Below, piece by piece: positions 58,804-64,000 of a stretch of DNA of 64,000 bases (position 1 is the first letter of the stretch; the number at the start of each line of letters is the position of its first letter). The notes under the pieces were generated by a model. The model searched no databases, had not been told where the DNA came from, and saw nothing but the letters and a program-made list of their open reading frames with translations. This stretch comes from Rhodobacter huangdaonensis (lineage in GTDB: Bacteria; Pseudomonadota; Alphaproteobacteria; Rhodobacterales; Rhodobacteraceae). The stretch is taken from the NCBI RefSeq assembly GCF_004022465.1, contig NZ_SAVA01000004.1, positions 124,001-188,000 of the forward strand. The letters are read 5' to 3'. The position numbers and the translations under genes are program-made.

Positions 58804-59424
58804 ATGAAACGTTATCTGCCCGGCGTTCTCGCCATGGCCACCATCGTGGTGGCCTCCAACATCCTGGTGCAATACCTGTTCGGCCAATGGCTGACCTGGG
58901 GCGCCTTCACCTATCCCTTCGCCTTCCTCGTCACCGACGTGACGAACCGCCTGCAGGGCCCGCGCGCGGCGCGCGGCGTGGTCGTGGCGGGCTTCGTCGT
59001 CGGCATCCTGTGCTCGCTCATCGGCTCGCAGATCATCGGCGAGTTCGGTCCGCTCGTCAGCTTCCGCGTGGCGCTCGGCTCGGGCGCGGCCTTCCTCGCG
59101 GCGCAGCTGACCGACGTGACGGTGTTCAACGCGCTGCGCCGCGACCGCTGGTGGAAGGCGCCGCTGGTCTCCACCCTGATCGGCGCGAGCCTCGACACCG
59201 CAATCTTCTTCACCACCGCCTTCTCGCTGCAGCTCGCCTGGCTCGAACCGGGCAACGACGTGTCCTGGGCAAACGAGATGCTGCCGCTGCTGAGCATCGG
59301 ACCGATGGTGCCGCTGTGGATCTCGCTCGCCTGCGCCGACTGGTGTGTAAAAATTGCACTTGCCGTGATCGCTCTGGCGCCTTTTCGGGCATTTACATGG
59401 CGCAAAACGCCAAGACTTGCGTAA
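58804..59424 (+). CDS. yhhQ: Queuosine precursor transporter YhhQ
   Basis: 206 residues, six membrane segments. MATIVVASNILVQYLFG, FAFLVTDVTNRLQGP and GEFGPLVSFRVALGSGAAFLAAQ are typical of the YhhQ/VUT family, which imports queuine precursors such as preQ0 or preQ1. There is no queuosine gene nearby. The 93-bp upstream gap was searched for a preQ1 riboswitch; none was recognised. Confidence 0.9.
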   Translation: MKRYLPGVLAMATIVVASNILVQYLFGQWLTWGAFTYPFAFLVTDVTNRLQGPRAARGVVVAGFVVGILCSLIGSQIIGEFGPLVSFRVALGSGAAFLAAQLTDVTVFNALRRDRWWKAPLVSTLIGASLDTAIFFTTAFSLQLAWLEPGNDVSWANEMLPLLSIGPMVPLWISLACADWCVKIALAVIALAPFRAFTWRKTPRLA

Positions 59425-59425
59425 T

Positions 59426-59431
59426 TTGACT
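59426..59431 (+). promoter_or_regulatory. Possible -35 element of the structured RNA
   Basis: TTGACT (59426-59431) is a 5/6 match to the -35 consensus, just after the yhhQ stop. No good -10 element is found at 16-18 bp, so the start of the RNA is uncertain. Confidence 0.3.
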
Positions 59432-59481
59432 TGCCATACACCAGATCTGTGCCACCCTTTCCTTATCGGCAACGCATGAAA

Positions 59482-59620
59482 GGAGGTGGTCCAGTGTCTA
59501 GAGTGATATTGGAGAGAGGTGTCGGGACAGTCAGGGGGGCCGAGGCCTGAGGGCAACCCCAAGGGCAAGAACCCTGGCTGGGACGGAGGATCTGATCCAG
59601 ACCCTAACCGGACCATCTCC
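59482..59620 (+). promoter_or_regulatory. Long-range Shine-Dalgarno sequestering helix
   Basis: The arms are 59482-59492 and 59610-59620. All 11 positions pair (10 Watson-Crick and one G.U) and the match does not extend on either side. When the 3' arm has been transcribed, the tiny ORF's ribosome site is closed; before that it is open. Confidence 0.5.
59494..59550 (+). CDS. Tiny ORF with a near-perfect Shine-Dalgarno sequence
   Basis: 18 codons from GTG to TGA, peptide (M)SRVILERGVGTVRGAEA. GGAGG stands 7 nt before the GTG, within a segment complementary to the 16S tail. An ATG six codons earlier (59476) is in the same frame but would put the Shine-Dalgarno inside the ORF. The peptide has no recognised domain. 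The strength of the ribosome site is remarkable for so short a product, so its translation rather than the peptide may be what matters. Confidence 0.55.
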   Translation: MSRVILERGVGTVRGAEA

Positions 59621-59631
59621 GTAGATCTCGG

Positions 59632-59666
59632 GGGCCGCTGCCGGAGGCATGCGGCCCTTTCTATTT
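59632..59666 (+). terminator. Intrinsic terminator before xseB
   Basis: GGGCCGC with GCGGCCC (7 bp) continues into TGCC with GGCA (4 bp) around a GGA loop, with one bulged T. It is followed by TTTCTATTT. It lies 86 bp before the xseB start, so xseB either has its own promoter or depends on read-through. Confidence 0.85.
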
Positions 59667-59752
59667 GGCGCGTTTCTGCCGCCGGGCGCATGGTTTGGCT
59701 GGAAAACCGGCCCCGTCCGTGGCATCCCGGGCCGCAAGCAAGGGAGTATGCG

Positions 59753-60001
59753 ATGACCGCGACCGATGCCGACATTGCGGCGATGAGCTTCGAACAGGCG
59801 ATGAAGGAACTCGAGACCGTCGTCGGGCAGCTCGAGCGGGGCGAAGTGCCGCTCGATGCCTCGATCCGGCTCTACGAGCGCGGCGCGGCGCTGAAGACGC
59901 GCTGTGCGGCGCTGCTGAAGGAGGCCGAGGAGCGGGTCGAGAAGATCACCCTCGGCGCCGATGGCGCACCCACGGGCACGGTGCCGGTCGAAGGCCTGTG
60001 A
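59753..60001 (+). CDS. xseB: Exodeoxyribonuclease VII small subunit
   Basis: 82 residues, standard for XseB. MSFEQAMKELETVVGQLERGEVPLDASIRLYERG is the family signature. With XseA it forms a single-strand-specific nuclease. ATG at 59753 has AAGGGAG 6 nt upstream. The upstream frame is open to 59519 but is not supported. It leads the conserved xseB-ispA-dxs operon and overlaps ispA (TGATG). Confidence 0.95.
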   Translation: MTATDADIAAMSFEQAMKELETVVGQLERGEVPLDASIRLYERGAALKTRCAALLKEAEERVEKITLGADGAPTGTVPVEGL

Positions 60002-60867
60002 TGTTCGACACCCGTCTTCATGCGGCGCAGCAGGCCGTTGGCGCGGCGCTGGCGCAGGCGCTGACACGGCTGCCCGAGGGGCCGCTGCGCGACGCGATGG
60101 GCTATGCCGCGCAGGGCGGCAAGCGGCTGCGCGCCTTCCTCGTGCTCGAATCGGCGGCGCTCTTCGGCATTCCCGCGGCGCAGGCGATGCCCGCGGCGGC
60201 GGCGGTCGAGGCGCTGCATGCCTACAGCCTCGTGCATGACGACCTGCCGGCGATGGATGACGACGACCTGCGCCGCGGCCAGCCCACGGTGCACCGCAAA
60301 TGGGACGAGGCGACGGCGATCCTTGCGGGCGACGCGCTGCAGACCCTTGCCTTCGAGCTTTGCGCCGAGCCAGTGCTTGGTCCGGCCGAGCGGCGCATCG
60401 CGCTGGTCGCGGCGCTCGCGCAGGCCTCGGGCGCGGCCGGGATGGTGCATGGCCAGATGCTCGACATCGCGGCCGAGACCGCACCGGTGGCCCTGACGCT
60501 TGCCGAGATCACCCGGCTGCAGGCCGGCAAGACCGGCGCGCTGATCTCCTTTGCCGCCGAGGCGGGGGCGATCCTCGCCGGCACCGACCGGGCGCCGCTG
60601 GCGGCCTATGCGCAGGCGCTTGGCCTTGCCTTCCAGATCGCCGACGACATCCTCGATGTCGAGGGCTCGGAAGAGGCGGCGGGCAAGCGGCTGCACAAGG
60701 ATGCCGAGGCGGGCAAGGCGACCTTCGTCTCGCTGCTCGGCCTCGAGGGCGCGAAGGCGCGTGCCGCGGCGCTGGCGACCGCGGCCGAAGCCGCCCTTGC
60801 GCCTTACGGCGAAAGGGCCGAAACCTTGCGGGAAACGGCGCGCTTCGTTATCTCGCGCGACAGATGA
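60001..60867 (+). CDS. ispA: Farnesyl diphosphate synthase (IspA)
   Basis: 288 residues. The first aspartate-rich motif DDLPAMDDDDLRRG and the second QIADDILDVEG bind the allylic diphosphate through magnesium. It extends DMAPP/GPP with IPP to farnesyl diphosphate, the precursor for quinones, undecaprenyl phosphate and carotenoids. Its ATG overlaps the xseB stop, and dxs starts 14 bp downstream, so the three are one unit. Confidence 0.96.
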   Translation: MFDTRLHAAQQAVGAALAQALTRLPEGPLRDAMGYAAQGGKRLRAFLVLESAALFGIPAAQAMPAAAAVEALHAYSLVHDDLPAMDDDDLRRGQPTVHRKWDEATAILAGDALQTLAFELCAEPVLGPAERRIALVAALAQASGAAGMVHGQMLDIAAETAPVALTLAEITRLQAGKTGALISFAAEAGAILAGTDRAPLAAYAQALGLAFQIADDILDVEGSEEAAGKRLHKDAEAGKATFVSLLGLEGAKARAAALATAAEAALAPYGERAETLRETARFVISRDR

Positions 60868-60880
60868 AACGGGAGTGCCG

Positions 60881-62791
60881 ATGAGCGAGACCCCGAAGAC
60901 CCCGATCCTCGACCGTGTGCGGCTGCCCTCCGATCTCAAGGCGCTGAACGACCGCGAGCTGAAGAAGCTGGCCGACGAGCTGCGCGCCGAGACGATCTCG
61001 GCAGTGTCGGTCACCGGCGGGCATCTGGGCGCGGGGCTCGGCGTCGTCGAACTGACGGTGGCGCTGCATGCCGTTTTCGACGCGCCGCGCGACAAGATCA
61101 TCTGGGACGTCGGCCATCAGTGCTATCCGCACAAGATCCTGACCGGCCGGCGCGACCGCATCCGCACGCTGCGCACGAAGGGCGGGCTTTCGGGCTTCAC
61201 CAAGCGCTCGGAAAGCCCCTATGACCCGTTCGGGGCCGGGCACAGCTCGACCTCGATCTCGGCCGCCGTGGGCTTTGCCGCGGCGCGCGAGCTCGGCGCG
61301 GCGACGGGCGATGCGATCGCGGTGATCGGCGATGGCGCGATGACCGGCGGCATGGCCTTCGAGGCGATGAACCACGCCGGCCACCTCGGCAAGCGGCTCT
61401 TCGTGGTGCTGAACGACAACGAGATGTCGATTGCCCCGCCGGTCGGCGCGCTTTCGGCCTATCTGACCCGGCTTTACGCCGAGGGCCCGATGCAGGACCT
61501 GAAGGCGGTGGCGAAGGGGGCGGTCAGCCTGCTGCCCGAGCCGCTGCAGGAAGGCGCGCGCCGGGCGAAGGAAATGCTCAAGGGCATGGCCGTCGGCGGC
61601 ACGCTGTTCGAGGCGCTCGGCTTCACCTATGTCGGCCCGGTCGACGGCCATGACCTCGACGCGCTGCTGCCGCTGCTGCGGATGCTGAAGGCGCGGGCGA
61701 CGGGGCCGGTGCTGATCCATGTGCTGACGAAGAAGGGCAAGGGCTATGCCCCGGCCGAAAGCCGCCCCGACGGCGGCCATGCGACGAACCGCTTCGACGT
61801 GGCGACCGGGGTGCAGGTCAAGGCGCCCTCGAACGCGCCGAACTATACCAAGGTCTTCGCCGAGAGTCTGGTGAAGGAAGCCGCGCGTGACGAGAAGATC
61901 GTCGCGGTGACCGCCGCGATGCCCGAGGGCACCGGGCTGAACCTGTTCGCCGAACGCTTCCCGCGCCGCTGCTTCGACGTCGGCATCGCCGAGCAGCACG
62001 CAGTGACCTTCTCGGCCGGGCTGGCCGCGGCGGGGATGAAGCCTTTCTGCGCGATCTACTCGACCTTCCTGCAGCGCGGCTATGACCAGATCGTGCATGA
62101 CGTCGCCGTGCAGCGCCTGCCGGTGCGCTTTGCCATCGACCGCGCCGGGCTCGTCGGCGCCGATGGCGCGACCCATGCCGGCAGCTTCGACATCGGCTTC
62201 ATGTCCTCGCTGCCCGGGATGGTGGTGATGGCCGCGGCCGACGAGGCCGAGCTTGTCCACATGGTCGCCACCGCCGCCGTGCATGACGAGGGGCCGATCG
62301 CCTTCCGCTATCCGCGCGGCGAGGGCATGGGGGTGGAGATGCCCGAGGCGGGCGTGCCGCTCGAGATCGGCAAGGGCCGGATCGTGGCCGAGGGCGCGCG
62401 CGTCGCGATCCTGAGCTATGGCACGCGGCTCGCAGAGGTGCTGAAGGCGCGCGAGGCGCTGGCGGCGCGCGGGCTGGCCCCGACCGTGGCCGATGCCCGC
62501 TTCGTCAAGCCGCTCGACACCGAGCTGATCCTGCGGCTGGTGGCCGAGCACGAGGCGATCCTCACCATCGAGGAAGGCGCGATCGGCGGTTTCGGCAGCC
62601 ATGTCGCGCAGTTCCTGGCCGAGAACGGGGTCTTCGACCGCGGTTTCCGCTTCCGCTCGATGGTGCTGCCCGACACCTTCATCGACCATGCGAGCCCCGA
62701 GGACATGTATCGCAGCGCCGGCATGAACGCGCCCGAGATCGAGGCGAAGGTGCTCGAGCTGCTGGGCGTTGCCGTGGCGAAACGGGCCTGA
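60881..62791 (+). CDS. dxs: 1-deoxy-D-xylulose-5-phosphate synthase
   Basis: 636 residues, normal length. It condenses pyruvate and glyceraldehyde 3-phosphate, the first step of the MEP isoprenoid pathway, and is often rate-limiting. The thiamin diphosphate motif GDGAMTGGMAFEAMN, the HQCYPHKILTGR region, and AEQHAVTFSAGLA are conserved. GGGAG lies 6 nt before the ATG. It ends the operon; a family-typical repeat follows after 14 bp. Confidence 0.97.
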   Translation: MSETPKTPILDRVRLPSDLKALNDRELKKLADELRAETISAVSVTGGHLGAGLGVVELTVALHAVFDAPRDKIIWDVGHQCYPHKILTGRRDRIRTLRTKGGLSGFTKRSESPYDPFGAGHSSTSISAAVGFAAARELGAATGDAIAVIGDGAMTGGMAFEAMNHAGHLGKRLFVVLNDNEMSIAPPVGALSAYLTRLYAEGPMQDLKAVAKGAVSLLPEPLQEGARRAKEMLKGMAVGGTLFEALGFTYVGPVDGHDLDALLPLLRMLKARATGPVLIHVLTKKGKGYAPAESRPDGGHATNRFDVATGVQVKAPSNAPNYTKVFAESLVKEAARDEKIVAVTAAMPEGTGLNLFAERFPRRCFDVGIAEQHAVTFSAGLAAAGMKPFCAIYSTFLQRGYDQIVHDVAVQRLPVRFAIDRAGLVGADGATHAGSFDIGFMSSLPGMVVMAAADEAELVHMVATAAVHDEGPIAFRYPRGEGMGVEMPEAGVPLEIGKGRIVAEGARVAILSYGTRLAEVLKAREALAARGLAPTVADARFVKPLDTELILRLVAEHEAILTIEEGAIGGFGSHVAQFLAENGVFDRGFRFRSMVLPDTFIDHASPEDMYRSAGMNAPEIEAKVLELLGVAVAKRA

Positions 62792-62804
62792 GCGGGGCGC
62801 GGGA

Positions 62805-62839
62805 AGGCGCCTCCGGCGGGAGTATTTTTGCCAGGAAAA
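62805..62839. repeat. Rhodobacteraceae-type intergenic repeat
   Basis: GGCGCCTCCGGCGGGAGTATTTTTGCCAG is a sequence I know from many intergenic sites in Rhodobacteraceae (usual form: CTCCGGCGGGAGTATTTTTG followed by a CCAA- or CCAG-type end). CTCC-GGCG-GGAG forms a small stem followed by TATTTTTG, so it may serve as terminator for dxs. I saw no second copy in this window. Confidence 0.6.
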
Positions 62840-62866
62840 GCCCGGGGGGCGGGAGGCCGGCGGCGG

Positions 62867-63484
62867 TCAGGCCGCCTCGGTCTCGCTCAGCAGGCCCTCG
62901 GCGACAAGGCGGGTCGCCCAGCCCTCGGGCCCCTCGAAGAGATGCGTCTTCCAGCCGCGGATGTGCGCGGTGGCGATGTTGTCGGCGCGGTCGTCGGTGA
63001 ACAGGATCTGCGCGCCCGACAGGCCGCTGTCCGCCTCGACCATCTCGTAGATCTTCGGGTCGGGCTTCGTCACCCCCATGTGGCCCGAGACATAGGCGCG
63101 GTCGAAATCGCGCAGGAACGGATAGAAGCCGGTGGCGTAGTCGAACGAGGCGATGCCGAAATTGGTCAGCGAGAACACCGGCACGCCCTTCGCCCGCAAG
63201 GCCTTCATCAGCCGCACCGAGTGCGGGATTTCGGGCGTCGCCATCTGGATCCAGTCGTCATGCCACAGCCGGATCCAGTGCGACCAGCGCGGATAGCGCT
63301 TGGCCCGGTCATAGATCGTCTCGCGGAACGGACCGCCGCGGTCGATGATGTCGTTCATCCCGTGCAGGTCGACCTCGGCGAACATCGCTTCGCGGTCGGC
63401 GCGCGGCATCAGCGTGTCGTAATGCCGCTCGGGCTGCCATTCGATCAGCACATTGCCGATGTCGAAGATCACTGCGTCAACCAT
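62867..63484 (-). CDS. HAD-superfamily hydrolase
   Basis: 205 residues. DIGNVLIEW at residues 8-16 is HAD motif I; SLTNFG is motif II; KPDPKIYEM is motif III and FTDDRADN is motif IV. Motif I reads DIGN rather than the usual DxD: the first Asp (Asp8) is kept, but the second (acid/base) Asp position is Asn, as in HAD members with altered chemistry. The substrate is unknown. Its ATG overlaps the yaiI stop by 8 nt. Confidence 0.88.
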   Translation of the reverse strand: MVDAVIFDIGNVLIEWQPERHYDTLMPRADREAMFAEVDLHGMNDIIDRGGPFRETIYDRAKRYPRWSHWIRLWHDDWIQMATPEIPHSVRLMKALRAKGVPVFSLTNFGIASFDYATGFYPFLRDFDRAYVSGHMGVTKPDPKIYEMVEADSGLSGAQILFTDDRADNIATAHIRGWKTHLFEGPEGWATRLVAEGLLSETEAA

Positions 63485-63932
63485 GGGTTTCCCTCTTTGC
63501 CGCCTGCACCGCCCGTTCCAGCGCCTGCAGGAATTCTGCCCGGTCGGCCTTTGAAAACGGCCGCCCGCCGCCTTGCCGGAACGGATCGGCCGAACGCAGG
63601 TCGGACATCAGGTCGCGCATCGCCAGCACCTCGCCGATGTTGCGCTCGGTCAGGGCCGAGCCGTCGGGGCGCAACACCCGCGCCCCCGCCGCCACGCATT
63701 TCGCGGCCAGCGGAATGTCGTTGGTGATCACCACATCGCCCGGCCCCGCACGTTCGGCGATGTGCTTGTCGGCCTCGTCCGGTCCTTCGGCGACATAGAC
63801 CATGGTGACAAGCGGATTGGCCGAGGGCCGCAGCCCGCCATTCGAGACGAAGGCAATCGGCACCCCGGCGCGCGTCGCCACGCGCTCGGCCTCGGCCTTC
63901 ACCGGGCAGGCATCGGCATCGACCCAGATCAC
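63477..63932 (-). CDS. yaiI: YaiI/YqxD family protein (UPF0178, DUF188)
   Basis: 151 residues. IWVDADACPVKAEAERVA and VITNDIPLAAKCVAAGARVL are the family signatures; the metal-binding Asp residues suggest a PIN-like nuclease fold. The function is not established. The start is GTG, overlapping the upstream gene's stop by 4 nt (GTGA), which explains the lack of a ribosome site. It overlaps the HAD gene downstream. Confidence 0.9.
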   Translation of the reverse strand: MIWVDADACPVKAEAERVATRAGVPIAFVSNGGLRPSANPLVTMVYVAEGPDEADKHIAERAGPGDVVITNDIPLAAKCVAAGARVLRPDGSALTERNIGEVLAMRDLMSDLRSADPFRQGGGRPFSKADRAEFLQALERAVQAAKRETHG

Positions 63933-64000
63933 CGCGTCAGCGCCGCGGCATGGAAGGCGAGGTGATCGGGGATGAAGGTCGCGACGAAGAAATAGCTGTG
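63929..64000 (-). CDS. Unknown protein, C-terminal end (partial)
   Basis: The frame enters from the right edge and ends in TGA at 63929-63931, giving HSYFFVATFIPDHLAFHAAALTR. It overlaps the yaiI start by 4 nt, so it is surely the preceding gene of the same operon. I do not recognise the family from these 23 residues. Confidence 0.55.
   Translation of the reverse strand, partial: HSYFFVATFIPDHLAFHAAALTR

Larger units (their letters stand above)
59476..59666 (+). ncRNA. Structured regulatory RNA with a tiny ORF, upstream of xseB-ispA-dxs
   Basis: A 328-bp gap holds a strongly structured element that ends in an intrinsic terminator. It opens with GAAAGGAGGTGGTC, which is complementary to almost the whole 16S rRNA 3' tail (13 of 14). 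GGAGGTGGTCC (59482-59492) can pair over 11 bp, with one G.U, to GGACCATCTCC (59610-59620), 11 nt before the terminator stem. A second hairpin, CCAGTGTC with GATATTGG (59491-59498 and 59505-59512, two G.U pairs), hides the GTG start. The two helices share two bases and exclude each other. It resembles a translation-linked attenuator or a small coding RNA. The 5' end is not determined. Confidence 0.65.

Noticed and set aside
59519..59752. GTG-started frame fused in phase to xseB
   Set aside because: It crosses a strong terminator and has no family similarity before the XseB start. The composition NPKGKNPGWDGGSDPD is curious, but the tiny ORF in the other frame has the better ribosome site.

Overview
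The window is high-GC alphaproteobacterial chromosome, most like the family Rhodobacteraceae (Rhodobacter/Paracoccus type). The evidence is the gene set: a FlaF/FlbT-controlled flagellin, CtrA-type boxes before flagellar genes, an hpf-ptsN pair, an xseB-ispA-dxs operon, and a family-typical intergenic repeat behind dxs. I cannot assign a genus. Nearly all space is coding, and genes often overlap by 4 nt. I see no insertion sequence, prophage or CRISPR array.

Layout. 1-600: end of hpf, then ptsN. 585-9797: a glycan block on the minus strand, galU, galE, two related GT2 glycosyltransferases, a GT14-type glycosyltransferase and a sulfotransferase, preceded by cysQ (removes the PAP made by sulfotransferases) and a divergent ABC-2 polysaccharide-export permease. 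9798-11182: a TTG-started LacI/GntR-type regulator, an operator and promoter for a probable small RNA, and tRNA-Arg(CCU). 11619-15579: TetR regulator, then a flagellin locus (DUF1217, flbT, flaF, fliC) with several RNA hairpins. 15804-19606: kdsB-kdsA (Kdo synthesis) and a secreted CAP-RTX protein. 19613-27830: mtgA, DUF1269 protein, then gltB and gltD (glutamate synthase) with an exported protein between them. 28051-30165: uppP, an NDUFA9-type dehydrogenase and tRNA-Leu(CAG). 30218-32323: DUF4105 protein and an Mrr-type endonuclease. 32471-38337: motB-flgE-flgK-flgL-flgI. 38451-42298: pqiA-pqiA-pqiB-pqiC lipid-transport operon. 42571-50057: alpha-2-macroglobulin and PBP1C. 50195-59424: hybrid histidine kinase, recQ, yggT, thioesterase, MFS transporter, mepA, phytase-like esterase, yhhQ. 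59425-59666: a structured RNA with a tiny ORF. 59753-62791: xseB-ispA-dxs. 62867-64000: HAD hydrolase, YaiI protein and the end of one more gene.

How it fits together. Much of the window serves the cell envelope: sugar nucleotides, sulfated glycan, Kdo, undecaprenyl phosphate recycling, glycan polymerisation and hydrolysis, outer-membrane lipid transport and periplasmic protease defence. Motility is the second theme and looks CtrA-controlled.

The two most promising non-coding signals are: (1) the 59476-59666 RNA, where an almost perfect Shine-Dalgarno sequence for an 18-codon ORF can pair over 11 bp with a segment just before a strong terminator, directly upstream of the isoprenoid operon; and (2) the 10914-11027 small RNA, whose predicted start site lies inside a LacI-family operator.
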